Part shown: positions 15,536-23,835 of the stretch, piece after piece
Layout of the letters: each line of letters starts with the position of its first letter
How positions within the stretch are numbered: position 1 is the first letter of the stretch
DNA from: Oscillospiraceae bacterium
GTDB taxonomy: Bacteria; Bacillota; Clostridia; Oscillospirales; Acutalibacteraceae
NCBI GenBank assembly: GCA_902792985.1
Contig: CADBBT010000004.1
Location: 1 to 55,234 of the forward strand
DNA: 55,234 bases
Reading direction: 5' to 3'
The notes under the pieces: generated by a model
The model's database searches: none
What the model was told of the DNA's origin: nothing
The model's input: the letters and a program-made list of their open reading frames with translations, nothing else
Made by a program: the position numbers and the translations under genes

Positions 15536-15815
15536 TTAATTCGGAATGCGGAATTAAGGTTGCAGGTTGCGTGGACGAGAAAACGTCGTTCGCGCCGCGA
15601 CGAAAGATGCAGTCAGAGCACTGCCCGACAGCCATAATGCAACGCATCAAGGCGAACCTTCAATCCCTCAATCCCTCAACCCCTCAACCCCTCAACCCCT
15701 TAATCCCTTAATCCCTTAATCCCTTATTCCCTGCTCCCTGTTCCCTGTTCCCTGTTCCCTCTCCACTCTCCACTCTCCACTCTCCAAACTCCACTCTCTA
15801 CTCACCCCCCTACGC
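15536..15815 (+). repeat. Simple-repeat tract of 7- and 8-base units between SEDS and PBP genes
   Basis: The 300-base gap holds no gene. It opens with a small palindrome (15536-15557, TTAATTC facing GAATTAA). From about 15659 come successive tandem blocks: CCTCAACC-type 8-mers, CTTAATCC-type 8-mers, then TCCCTGT-type 7-mers (about 15727-15761) and CTCCACT-type 7-mers (about 15761-15805). Units are C-rich on this strand and slightly degenerate. The same TCCCTGT unit occurs in the opposite orientation at 39335-39420. The ribosome site of the PBP gene (GGAGG) lies just after the tract. Confidence 0.85.
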
Positions 15816-15831
15816 TCCCGGAGGTTCATCC

Positions 15832-17211
15832 ATGAAAACCATCACCCGCCGTGCATCTGTTCTGTTTGTGCTCATCGCCGCGTTTTTTATCGGCCTGGGC
15901 TTTTTACTGTTCAGTTTTATCACCCACGGCAGTACCTGGGCGTCCAGCCGGCTGAACACCCATGTGTTCACCAACCGTCAGCTCGCCGCCGCGGGCGCTG
16001 TGCTTGACCGCAACGGCAAGGTGCTTGTGGAAACAAAAGACGGCGCGCGCGTCTGGACGGCCGACAGCACGCTGCGCAAGGCGTCGCTGCATTTGGTCGG
16101 TGACGCGGAGGGCTACATCTCCACGGGCGTGCAGACCCTTTACCGCTCGTCGCTCATCGGCTATAATTTCGTCAACGGTCTGTATCGCACAGGCGAGGAC
16201 GGCGGCAACGACGTGCGTTTGACGATCGACAGCGAGGCGCAAAAGGCGGCCTATAATGCGCTCGGCGGCGGAAAGGGCACGATCTGCGCCTATAACTACA
16301 GGACCGGTGAAGTGCTGTGCATGGTCAGCGCACCGACCTATGATCCGATGTACAAGCCCTCGTCCATGAATACGTCCGCCGGCGGTGCGTATGACGGCGT
16401 TTATATGAACCGCTTTCTCAACGGTGTGTTTACGCCCGGTTCCACCTTCAAGGTCGTGACCGCCATCTGTGCGCTCGATAATCTTCCGAACGTGCGCAAA
16501 CGCTCCTTTACCTGCACGGGCAGCTACAAGATCGGCGACAGCGCGGTCAAATGCAACGGCGTACACGGAAAGCTGACCTTTGAGCGCGCGCTGAACGTTT
16601 CGTGCAACAGCGTGTTCGCCGAACTTGCAAAGGAGTTGGGCAACGACGCGCTGACGGCGACCGTGCGTCAGCTCGGCTTCGGCAAAAACGTCAAGGTCAG
16701 CGGTGCGCTCACCACAAAAAGCACATTCGATCTGCGCGGTGCGGCCGCCATTGACCGTGGCTGGGCGGGTATCGGCCAGTATACGACGCTGGTCAACCCC
16801 TGCCAGATGCTCATGCTCGCCGGCGCAATCGCCAACGGCGGCACGGCAATCGTTCCCTATGTGGTGGAAAGCTCGTCGAAGCTGCTCGATGTGAAGGGAC
16901 AGGTCAACAAAAATATTCAGCTCAGCGAAACAGACGCGAAAATCATGCGCAAGCTCCTGCGCTCCAATGTGGAGAACTATTACGGCGACAGCCGCTTTCC
17001 GAATTTGCAGTTTTGCGGCAAGACCGGCTCGGCCGAGGTCATCGGCGGCAGGAGCCACGCGTGGTTTTTCGGCTTTTCGCTGCGCAGCGATTTCCCCGTT
17101 GCCATCGTCGTGTGTCTGGAAAACGGCGGCATCGGGTTGAACAACGCCGTCCCTGCGGCGAACAAGGTGCTGCAGGCAATTAAAAATTCCACATTCCAAA
17201 TTCCAAATTAA
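15832..17211 (+). CDS. Class B penicillin-binding protein (transpeptidase), PbpA-like
   Basis: 459 aa. An N-terminal membrane anchor (residues 10-31) precedes a short dimerisation region and the transpeptidase domain (about 125-455). Catalytic motifs are complete: S204-T-F-K207 (SxxK with the nucleophile Ser), S257-C-N259 (SxN) and K397-T-G399 (KTG). The enzyme cross-links peptidoglycan outside the membrane and is the presumed partner of the SEDS protein. Its size and lack of PASTA domains match PbpA of Actinobacteria and Clostridia. The last residues, KNSTFQIPN, are encoded by an ATTCCAA-type repeat (17183-17209), so the C-terminus looks extended by repeat DNA. GGAGG precedes the ATG. Confidence 0.94.
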   Translation: MKTITRRASVLFVLIAAFFIGLGFLLFSFITHGSTWASSRLNTHVFTNRQLAAAGAVLDRNGKVLVETKDGARVWTADSTLRKASLHLVGDAEGYISTGVQTLYRSSLIGYNFVNGLYRTGEDGGNDVRLTIDSEAQKAAYNALGGGKGTICAYNYRTGEVLCMVSAPTYDPMYKPSSMNTSAGGAYDGVYMNRFLNGVFTPGSTFKVVTAICALDNLPNVRKRSFTCTGSYKIGDSAVKCNGVHGKLTFERALNVSCNSVFAELAKELGNDALTATVRQLGFGKNVKVSGALTTKSTFDLRGAAAIDRGWAGIGQYTTLVNPCQMLMLAGAIANGGTAIVPYVVESSSKLLDVKGQVNKNIQLSETDAKIMRKLLRSNVENYYGDSRFPNLQFCGKTGSAEVIGGRSHAWFFGFSLRSDFPVAIVVCLENGGIGLNNAVPAANKVLQAIKNSTFQIPN

Positions 17212-17240
17212 CTTAAATATTTTACCGGGAGGCTAAAACT

Positions 17241-18092
17241 ATGTTTCACCATGAAAACCTGAAAAACCGTGTTGCTGTTGTGACCGGCGGCGGCGGTGTG
17301 CTTTGCAGCGGCTTTGCAAAATCGCTTGCGCGCCAGGGCGCAAAGGTCGCCGTGCTCGACCTCAATGGCGCGGCAGCGCAGAAGGTTGCCGACGAGATCA
17401 CCGCCGCCGGCGGCGAAGCGATGGCTGTTGCCTGCAACGTGCTGGACAAGGCGAGTATGCAGCGCGCCCGCGACGAGATCGCTGCGCGTTTCGGCACCTG
17501 CGACATTCTGCTCAACGGCGCCGGCGGCAATAATCCGCGCGGCACAACGACCAAAGAGACGCTGGAAAAGATCGACCTTGTGCAGAAGGACGAAAACATC
17601 AAAACCTTTTTTGACCTTGATCCCGAGGGCATCTCCTTCGTGTTCAACCTCAACTTCCTCGGCACGCTGATCCCGACACAGGTCTTTGCGCCCGATATGG
17701 CGAACAAGGAACACGCCTGCATCGTGATGATCACATCGATGAACGCCTATCGTCCGCTGACAAAGATCCCCGCGTATTCCGCTGCGAAAGCTGCCGTGCA
17801 GAACTTTACGCAGTTCATGGCGGTGCATTTTGCCGAGGTCGGCATCCGCGTCAACGCCATTGCGCCCGGCTTCTTCTCCACGAACCAGAACAAGACGCTG
17901 CTTTGGAACGAGGACGGCTCTCCCACGGCGCGTACCGGCAAGATCCTTGCCGCAACACCGATGAAACGCTTCGGCGAACCCGAAGAGCTGGAGGGTGCGC
18001 TGCTGTTCCTTTGCGATGAGCAGTATTCCGGATTCATCACCGGCACAACGATCGCCGTGGACGGCGGCTTCAATGCTTACTCCGGTGTCTGA
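17241..18092 (+). CDS. SDR oxidoreductase, fructuronate reductase/mannonate oxidoreductase-like
   Basis: 283 aa Rossmann-fold short-chain dehydrogenase. The cofactor loop is TGGGGVLCSGFA (residues 15-26), NGAGGNNP follows at 92-99, and the catalytic set is S166, Y179 and K183 (YSAAKAA). The C-terminus PMKRFGEPEEL and FITGTTIAVDGG is typical. The long insert at 100-135 and the NNPRGTT start resemble SDRs annotated as D-mannonate oxidoreductases (UxuB-like, YjmF type), which reduce fructuronate in hexuronate breakdown. No uxuA or isomerase is nearby, so the substrate remains an inference from resemblance. GGGAGG precedes the ATG. It follows the PBP gene by 29 bases and may be co-transcribed. 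Confidence 0.85.
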   Translation: MFHHENLKNRVAVVTGGGGVLCSGFAKSLARQGAKVAVLDLNGAAAQKVADEITAAGGEAMAVACNVLDKASMQRARDEIAARFGTCDILLNGAGGNNPRGTTTKETLEKIDLVQKDENIKTFFDLDPEGISFVFNLNFLGTLIPTQVFAPDMANKEHACIVMITSMNAYRPLTKIPAYSAAKAAVQNFTQFMAVHFAEVGIRVNAIAPGFFSTNQNKTLLWNEDGSPTARTGKILAATPMKRFGEPEELEGALLFLCDEQYSGFITGTTIAVDGGFNAYSGV

Positions 18093-18155
18093 TCGTCAGA
18101 ATTGTTACAATGATTCATGAATTGTTAAAAAATATGAACTTCTTGCGTTCTGTCC

Positions 18156-18185
18156 TTGACAAAGCGATAGGGGTTATGTTAAGAT
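18156..18185 (+). promoter_or_regulatory. Promoter of the condensation-like enzyme and ACP operon
   Basis: TTGACA (18156-18161), 18 bases, TAAGAT (18180-18185), giving a leader of about 80 bases. Confidence 0.65.
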
Positions 18186-18273
18186 TTATTAAACTGTCGG
18201 ATTTTCTGAAATCAGAATCGCTTTGATGGACAGAAGCCGTCGGTTTGATCTTTGAAGAAAAGAGGATGAGCAC

Positions 18274-19677
18274 TTGAAACAGCAAAAGATCCCCTATCAT
18301 ATTTATGACCTGATTCCTTCTCAGCAAACGATGTACATGATGGTCAAATACAGCTTCCACAAGCAGCTTGTTCAGATCCCCGTGTCGTTTGCCATCGATC
18401 ATAAAATTGATTTTGACCTGCTTACACAGGCATTCAACCTTGAGATCGAGCGCAACGATTCTCTGCGTCTGCGTTTCATCAAGGAAAAGGGCGTTGTGCG
18501 GCAATACTTTTTGCCGAGCGCCGAACCGTATGAGGTTCCCATCAAGGAGTTTGAAACGATCGAAGAACAGGAAGCCTTTTTCAGCGAAAACGCGCAGGTG
18601 CCCGTGCTCTTTGAAAAAGAGACGTTCCGCATCATGTTCTTCCATACGCAGCAAAACGGAAGTTACGGCGTTTATTTTGTGACGTCGCACCTTGCCATGG
18701 ACGCGATGGGCATCGTCAACATGTTCTTCGATATGCTGAAGGTCTATCTTGCGCTGCACGCAGGCACACGGATGCCGAAGCCCTTGCCGCGCTATGAGGA
18801 ATACATCATCGAAGAGTTCACACGTCTTGCGGACAAGGAAAAAATGCAGCGCCATGTGGATTTCTATAAGCATTATTTCCTGCGCGGCGGCGAACCGATG
18901 TATGCCGGCGTGCACGGACCGGATCTGCTTGAGCAGACGCGCATCAAGAAAAAGAATCCCGAGCTGCGCGTGCCTTATGCATATAATCCGCTTTGGGATA
19001 AGAGCGACTTCCTTTCCAAAACCATTCCGGCCGAGGATGCGAAGAAGATTTTTGACTACTGCGAAGAAAACAAGATCTCGCCGGAGATTCTGCTGCAGTT
19101 CGGTCTGCGTACTTATTGCTCTGCGATCAACTACCGCACGCCCGACGTGTTCATGATGCTCATGTGCAGCAAACGCGGCACACCGAAGGAAAAGCGCATG
19201 GGCGGCTGCGTTGCCCAACCGCTGCAGCTGCGCACCATTCTCGGTGAAGAGATGACCTTTGAGGATGCGCTCAAGGAAACCTTTGATGTGCGCACACAGC
19301 TCTTCCGCCACAGTCGGTTCCCCTATGGCGCGGCGCTGCAGCTTTCCAGAGACATCTACAATTACAGCGCCATCCAGGGCCCTGCATGCATGATGTTCTC
19401 GTGGATCCCGATCCCGCCGCTGAGCAGTCTGCCGTTCCATCTGGACTTCCGTTCCTACAACCTCGGCCGCTATTTCACGCCGTTGTATGTGATCAGCCAT
19501 CCCGACGCTGTGACGGGCGGACTGACGCTCAACTATATGTACCGCGTAAAGCTTTCCACTGCCGCCGATATGGAAGCGCTGCATGAAAACGCAGTGAAGA
19601 CCATTCTCGCCGGCATCGAAAACCCGAAGATTACCGTTGGTGAGCTGCTCGATCGAGTAACACCCAAAGAACAATAA
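18274..19677 (+). CDS. Free-standing condensation-domain-like acyltransferase
   Basis: 467 aa, the size of a single NRPS condensation or PapA/WS-type acyltransferase domain. The core motif is VTSHLAMDAMG with H139 and D143, matching HHxxxDG; the first His is Ser and the Gly-side residue is Ala. Surrounding order (IERNDSLRLRF early, the HxxxD motif, then FGLRTYCSAINYR and an LSRDIYN region) fits the CoA-dependent acyltransferase fold. These enzymes join an acyl group carried on an ACP to an amine or alcohol. The start is a TTG at 18274 after AGAGGATGAG; the ATG at 18266 is out of frame. A 76-residue ACP gene follows after 15 bases, which makes it the probable donor carrier. Product unknown. 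Confidence 0.85.
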   Translation: MKQQKIPYHIYDLIPSQQTMYMMVKYSFHKQLVQIPVSFAIDHKIDFDLLTQAFNLEIERNDSLRLRFIKEKGVVRQYFLPSAEPYEVPIKEFETIEEQEAFFSENAQVPVLFEKETFRIMFFHTQQNGSYGVYFVTSHLAMDAMGIVNMFFDMLKVYLALHAGTRMPKPLPRYEEYIIEEFTRLADKEKMQRHVDFYKHYFLRGGEPMYAGVHGPDLLEQTRIKKKNPELRVPYAYNPLWDKSDFLSKTIPAEDAKKIFDYCEENKISPEILLQFGLRTYCSAINYRTPDVFMMLMCSKRGTPKEKRMGGCVAQPLQLRTILGEEMTFEDALKETFDVRTQLFRHSRFPYGAALQLSRDIYNYSAIQGPACMMFSWIPIPPLSSLPFHLDFRSYNLGRYFTPLYVISHPDAVTGGLTLNYMYRVKLSTAADMEALHENAVKTILAGIENPKITVGELLDRVTPKEQ

Positions 19678-19692
19678 AAAGGAGAGTTAAAA

Positions 19693-19923
19693 ATGCTTGA
19701 AAGAGTCATTCGTATCATCGCAGAATATGCCGATGTCCCCGAAGCAGAGATCAATGAAAACACCGACATCCGCGCCGATCTCGGCCTGAACTCGCTGGAA
19801 CTTGTGAACATGGCTGTCGCCATCGAAGACGAGTTTGAAACCGAAATCCCCGACCGCGAAGCGCTCGGTCTGGAAACCGTCGGCGATATCGTTGCTGTGC
19901 TGCAGCGGTATGTGACGGCGTGA
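19693..19923 (+). CDS. Acyl carrier protein
   Basis: 76 aa, acidic, helical. The phosphopantetheine attachment site is DLGLNSLELVNM with Ser34. The order of helices (LERVIRIIAEYADVP, then the site, then VAIEDEFETEIPD and TVGDIVAVLQRYV) is that of a free ACP. It is not in a fatty-acid synthesis cluster: the only partner is the condensation-like enzyme directly upstream, and a terminator follows. It is therefore best read as a dedicated carrier for that enzyme rather than the housekeeping AcpP. AAGGAGAG lies in front of the ATG. Confidence 0.93.
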   Translation: MLERVIRIIAEYADVPEAEINENTDIRADLGLNSLELVNMAVAIEDEFETEIPDREALGLETVGDIVAVLQRYVTA

Positions 19924-19965
19924 ACAGTTGGGAGTCGTTAGTCATTAGCCTAATTTCTTATGCAG

Positions 19966-20002
19966 ATCCGTCATGCAATGTCATGGCGGATTTTTGTTTT
20001 TC
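19966..20002 (+). terminator. Terminator after the ACP gene
   Basis: ATCCGTCATG (19966-19975) pairs with CATGGCGGAT (19982-19991) through a 6-base loop with one wobble pair, followed by TTTTTGTTTTT. Confidence 0.88.
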
Positions 20003-20075
20003 GCTGACGACTTTCATTTTCGTGTGTCGAAACCGTAAACAACTCATTAAATTTCATGTTTTTTGAGGTTTTTCC

Positions 20076-20104
20076 TTGCAAAGAAAACGGGTTTGTGCTA
20101 TTCT
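20076..20104 (+). promoter_or_regulatory. Promoter of the first Cys-elbow hydrolase
   Basis: TTGCAA (20076-20081), 17 bases, TATTCT (20099-20104), 56 bases before the GTG start. Confidence 0.65.
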
Positions 20105-20160
20105 TTATATGTATAAATTTCTCTTTCATCAGAGAAAAATCATCGACAGGAGGTTTTACT

Positions 20161-21711
20161 GTGCAACCCAAATTCAAACGCGTGCTTGCAATGCTGCTTT
20201 CGCTGCTGTGTCTGCTTCCCGTGTTTGCGCTTGCGGCGCAGGCGGCAAATACGCTGGATTACCCGGTCGTTTATGTTGCGGGTAAATTCACCTACATCTA
20301 CAACAAAAAGAACACCGAGCGGCTCTATCCGCTGAAAACGCCGCTCTCCACAACGATCATGAACAACCGCAGCGAGCTGATCTCCGCTTACAACGCATCG
20401 GCAAACAGCGGCGACTGGACGATCTTCGGCGACAAGATCTACGAGATCGTGGAGCCGGAATACCGGCAGCTTGTGCTCGACACCAACGGTGACATCACCA
20501 ACGGCAGCCATGTCAATGCCGTTGCGGCACCCAAGAACAAAACGTCGAACTTTGCGCTGGAAGATTATATGTTCACCTATGACAGCCGGCTCGATCCTTA
20601 CGAAAACGCCGCGCTTCTCAACACCTATATCAAAAAGGTGCTGCAGGTGACCGGCAAATCCAAGGTCAATCTGATCGGCCGCTGCCTCGGCACGACCCTT
20701 GTTTCCACCTATTTGACCAAGTACGGCTGCAGCAAGGTGGCGTCCGCGATCTTTTATGCGTCCGCGTTCAACGGTGTGCAGATGATGGACGACTTCTTCA
20801 CCGGCAACATCGAATTTGAACAGAACCGCATCTCCTATTACATCGCGCACGGCATGGACACCGAGGGCGACACCTACGATTTGATCAGCAACGTCTGGAG
20901 CATCCTCAACGCGCTCGGACTTGCCGGCGCCGGCGTCAACACCGCAAACGAGGTCTGGGACCGCGTTGCGCCGGATCTGCTGCCAAAGCTGGTGCGTGCC
21001 GTATTCGGCACCTGGCCGGGCCACTGGGCAATGATCAGCGCCGGGGCGTATCAGAAGGCGAAGAACGTGGTCTTCGGCGACTGTATGTCCAAGTATGCCG
21101 GTCTGATCAAAAAGATCGACAAATATCAGAAAGAAGTCATGAGCAAATGGCCCGACACGCTGAACAAGATGGTGCGTGAAAACGGCCTGCGTGTGGCGAT
21201 CTTCTCCAAATACAACACGCCGCTCGCGCCGCTTTCAAGCGAATCCGGTCAGCAGGCAGACGGCACTGTGGAGCTTGAAACGATGTCTCTGGGCGCCAAG
21301 GCCGCCCCGATCGGAGAGACCTTCTCCGCCGCGTATATCCAGTATCTCAAGAACACCGGCAAGAGCAAGTATCTTTCCGCAGACCTGATGGTTGACGCTT
21401 CTGCGTGCCAGTATCCCGACTATACCTGGTTCATCCGCGACGTTGCGCACGACGCCTATCCGCCCGAGATCAACAAGCTGTTCATGGACATCTTCCATTC
21501 TTCGACCCAGTACACGGTCTTTACGGACAGCAAGTTCCCGCAGTTCGTTTCCTATAACGCGAACACGCAGAAGATCGCAAAGATCACCGAGCCGGTTGCG
21601 GGCACCGAAGCACCCGGCAAGAACATCCTGCAGATCATCGCTTCGTTCATCACGTCCTTCTTTGCACGCCTGCTTTCCATTTTCGGCGGCAACCGCACTG
21701 CGGCAACCTGA
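20161..21711 (+). CDS. Secreted alpha/beta-hydrolase-like protein with Cys at the nucleophile elbow (copy 1)
   Basis: 516 aa from a GTG at 20161 that follows AGGAGG by 7 bases. A signal peptide (residues 1-29, ending AAQAA) precedes DYPVVYVAGKFTYIY, like the first strand and oxyanion loop of lipases. FTYDSRLDPYENAALLNTYI resembles the YDWR region of LCAT-type enzymes. The elbow KVNLIGRCLGTTLVSTYL places C175 where GxSxG lipases have Ser. Conserved downstream candidates for the triad are D412 (LMVDASACQYPD) and H430 (RDVAHDAYP). The C-terminus is an amphipathic tail (SFFARLLSIFGGN). It is 60 percent-like by eye to the next gene and more distant from 48652-50235. The reaction is unknown; an esterase or acyltransferase on envelope lipids is plausible. 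Confidence 0.8.
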   Translation: MQPKFKRVLAMLLSLLCLLPVFALAAQAANTLDYPVVYVAGKFTYIYNKKNTERLYPLKTPLSTTIMNNRSELISAYNASANSGDWTIFGDKIYEIVEPEYRQLVLDTNGDITNGSHVNAVAAPKNKTSNFALEDYMFTYDSRLDPYENAALLNTYIKKVLQVTGKSKVNLIGRCLGTTLVSTYLTKYGCSKVASAIFYASAFNGVQMMDDFFTGNIEFEQNRISYYIAHGMDTEGDTYDLISNVWSILNALGLAGAGVNTANEVWDRVAPDLLPKLVRAVFGTWPGHWAMISAGAYQKAKNVVFGDCMSKYAGLIKKIDKYQKEVMSKWPDTLNKMVRENGLRVAIFSKYNTPLAPLSSESGQQADGTVELETMSLGAKAAPIGETFSAAYIQYLKNTGKSKYLSADLMVDASACQYPDYTWFIRDVAHDAYPPEINKLFMDIFHSSTQYTVFTDSKFPQFVSYNANTQKIAKITEPVAGTEAPGKNILQIIASFITSFFARLLSIFGGNRTAAT

Positions 21712-21750
21712 CCGTTCACACGCAAAAGCCTGCCGGCTGTCAAAACGCAC

Positions 21751-21779
21751 TTGTGTTTTTGACCGAAACGTGATATATT
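21751..21779 (+). promoter_or_regulatory. Promoter of the second Cys-elbow hydrolase
   Basis: TTGTGT (21751-21756), 17 bases, TATATT (21774-21779), 36 bases before the ATG. No clear terminator separates it from the upstream paralogue. Confidence 0.6.
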
Positions 21780-21815
21780 TTGTTTTGTAATGCATTATTT
21801 TGAGGAGGTTTCCCT

Positions 21816-23552
21816 ATGAAAAACAACATCCGTCGTTTCCTTGCAGCGGTGCTTGCGCTGCTCTGCGCGCTGACTGCGCTTTCCATCGCAGCAAGTGCCG
21901 CGAGTGTCAAGTATGATGTGGACTATCCCGTCGTCTACGTCTCCGGTAAGTTCACTTACATCTATGACAAGGATTTCGACCCCGACATCCACCCGGGCAA
22001 AGCCGCTTATACGGACCCGAACATCCGCGCTCATCAGCTTTATCCGCTGACGACGTCGCTCGGCGACATCTTCAACGACAAAAAAGTGCAGTCGCAGATC
22101 GTTCTGGCCTATAACGCATCCAACCTGACCGGCAACTGGAAGATTTTTGCCGATAAGCTCTATGAGATCATCGAGCCGGTGTACCGCGAGCTGCGTCTGG
22201 ACGGCAACGGCAACATCACCAACGGCAGCCATGTGCAGAATCTGGTCAAGCCCAAGGCGCACATGGGCGATTACGGCATCCAGGAGTTCCAGTTCACCTA
22301 TGACAGCCGTCTGGATCCGTATGAAAATGTGGAAAAACTGAACAAGTACATCGACGAAGTCATCCGTGTGACCGGCAAGTCAAAGGTCAACCTGATCGGC
22401 CGCTGCCTTGGCACGACCCTCGTTTCCACCTACCTGACCAAGTACGGCTGCGGCAAGGTCGAGACTGCGATCTTCTATGCATCCGCGTTCAACGGTGTGC
22501 AGGAGATGGACGACTTCTTCACCAACAACATCTATTTTGATCCCGCCCGCATCGAGTATTACATCAACCATCAGAGCGACGTCGACAATGACGGTTACTA
22601 TCTGATCAACAGCGGCTGGACAGCGCTCAAGAGCCTCGGCTTCACCGGCCTTGGTGTGCAGACAGCCAACGACGTTTGGAGAAAGACCGCACCCTATCTG
22701 ATGGCGCGTCTGGTCCGCGCGACCTACGGCACCTGGCCGGGTCACTGGGCAATGATCAGCTCCGGCGCCTATGAAAAGGCCAAGGAATATGTGTTCGGCG
22801 ACTGCAAGGAAGAATATGCCGGCATGATCAAAAAGCTGGACAAGTATCAGAAAGAAGTCATGAGCGTTTGGCCGCAGACGCTCAAACGCCTTGTGGAAAA
22901 AGACGGGCTGCGCATTGCGATCTTTGCAAAGTACAATTCTCCTCTGATGCCGCTCTCCAAGATGTCCGGTCAGCAGGCGGACGGTACCGTGGAACTGAGA
23001 ACCATGTCCCTCGGTGCGGATTCTGCGCCGATCGGTACGACGTTCACCAGCGAACAGCTGCGTGAAAAGCGCGCGCAGGGCAAGGGTCAGTATCTTTCCG
23101 CCGATGATATGGTCGACGCTTCCACCTGCCTGTTCCCGGATTATACCTGGTTCCTGAAGGATGTGCCGCATAACGTCTATCCGAAGACGATCAACCGTCT
23201 GTTTATGACGATTCTCCATTCCAAGACACAGGTCACGGTCTGGAACAACAAGATCACCCAGGAAGATTCCAGTGAGACCATCCATGTGCCGCAGTTTGTG
23301 TCCGGCAAATCCACCGGTGTCAAAGACGCGGACGGCAATGAAGAATATTTCATCTATAAGATCATCGGCAAAGATCCCTCGACCGATCAGCTGATCGTGG
23401 ACAACGGCAAGGATCTTGAGGGTGTTATCCCGCCCGATCCCGCGGAAGTGCAGCAGAAAAAGGTCACCCAGAAGAAGAATATGTTCCAGGCCTTTGCGGA
23501 AAAGGTGATCGAATTCATCGGCAAGATCATGAATCTGTTCAACATCCGATAA
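21816..23552 (+). CDS. Secreted alpha/beta-hydrolase-like protein with Cys at the nucleophile elbow (copy 2)
   Basis: 578 aa. Signal peptide 1-29 (MKNNIRRFLAAVLALLCALT, ending ASAAS). Like copy 1 it has DYPVVYVSGKFTYIYDK, FTYDSRLDPYENVEKLNKYI, and VNLIGRCLGTTLVSTYL with C197 at the elbow, then DMVDASTCLFPDYTW (D434) and KDVPHNVYP (H452). Long stretches around ATYGTWPGHWAMISSGAY and YQKEVMS are near identical to copy 1, so the two arose by tandem duplication. It carries an extra insert after the first strand (about 52-75) and a longer C-terminal part with KKKNMFQAFAEKVIEF before the tail FIGKIMNLFNIR. GAGGAGG lies before the ATG and a terminator follows. Substrate unknown. Confidence 0.82.
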   Translation: MKNNIRRFLAAVLALLCALTALSIAASAASVKYDVDYPVVYVSGKFTYIYDKDFDPDIHPGKAAYTDPNIRAHQLYPLTTSLGDIFNDKKVQSQIVLAYNASNLTGNWKIFADKLYEIIEPVYRELRLDGNGNITNGSHVQNLVKPKAHMGDYGIQEFQFTYDSRLDPYENVEKLNKYIDEVIRVTGKSKVNLIGRCLGTTLVSTYLTKYGCGKVETAIFYASAFNGVQEMDDFFTNNIYFDPARIEYYINHQSDVDNDGYYLINSGWTALKSLGFTGLGVQTANDVWRKTAPYLMARLVRATYGTWPGHWAMISSGAYEKAKEYVFGDCKEEYAGMIKKLDKYQKEVMSVWPQTLKRLVEKDGLRIAIFAKYNSPLMPLSKMSGQQADGTVELRTMSLGADSAPIGTTFTSEQLREKRAQGKGQYLSADDMVDASTCLFPDYTWFLKDVPHNVYPKTINRLFMTILHSKTQVTVWNNKITQEDSSETIHVPQFVSGKSTGVKDADGNEEYFIYKIIGKDPSTDQLIVDNGKDLEGVIPPDPAEVQQKKVTQKKNMFQAFAEKVIEFIGKIMNLFNIR

Positions 23553-23582
23553 CGTAAAGATCGGACAAGCAATCAAAAAAGC

Positions 23583-23617
23583 AAGACGGCAGCGCTGCTC
23601 GGCGCCGCCGTCTTTTT
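23583..23617 (+). terminator. Terminator after the second hydrolase
   Basis: AAGACGGC and GCCGTCTT form the stem, with a CG-rich 13-15-base loop, followed by TTTTTC. Confidence 0.75.
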
Positions 23618-23791
23618 CTGATGCCAAACAAGGTGCTGCCGCTTTTCGGCTGCGCTTGCGCTTCGTTTTCATGTGCTTTGAACAGTGTTCTTTGTCCGAG
23701 TAAGGTGCTGCGGTTCTTTTGAAAAAGCGGCTTTCTTATAAGTGTTCTTATAAAAGTTGAGATAACCCAAAAGCGAAAAAGCAAACAAATA
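23618..23791. other. Gene-free spacer between convergent genes
   Basis: No ORF with a ribosome site, no clear repeat and no promoter worth naming was found in these 170 bases, which separate two convergent transcription units. Confidence 0.5.
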
Positions 23792-23814
23792 ACCGGCGGA
23801 TGCGCTCCGCCGGT
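23792..23814. terminator. Bidirectional terminator between convergent units
   Basis: ACCGGCGGA and TCCGCCGGT form a perfect 9-bp stem with a 5-base loop. The plus side continues TTTTCTTG and the minus side TATTTGTTTGCTTTTT. It lies 21 bases past the stop of the minus-strand 767-aa gene. Confidence 0.82.
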
Positions 23815-23835
23815 TTTCTTGTGTTGCGTTGCTGT

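Noticed and set aside
19924-20160. A small gene or riboswitch between the ACP and hydrolase genes
   Set aside because: Only a terminator and a sigma-A promoter are visible; the upstream in-frame extension of the hydrolase to 20056 has no ribosome site and lies over the promoter leader.
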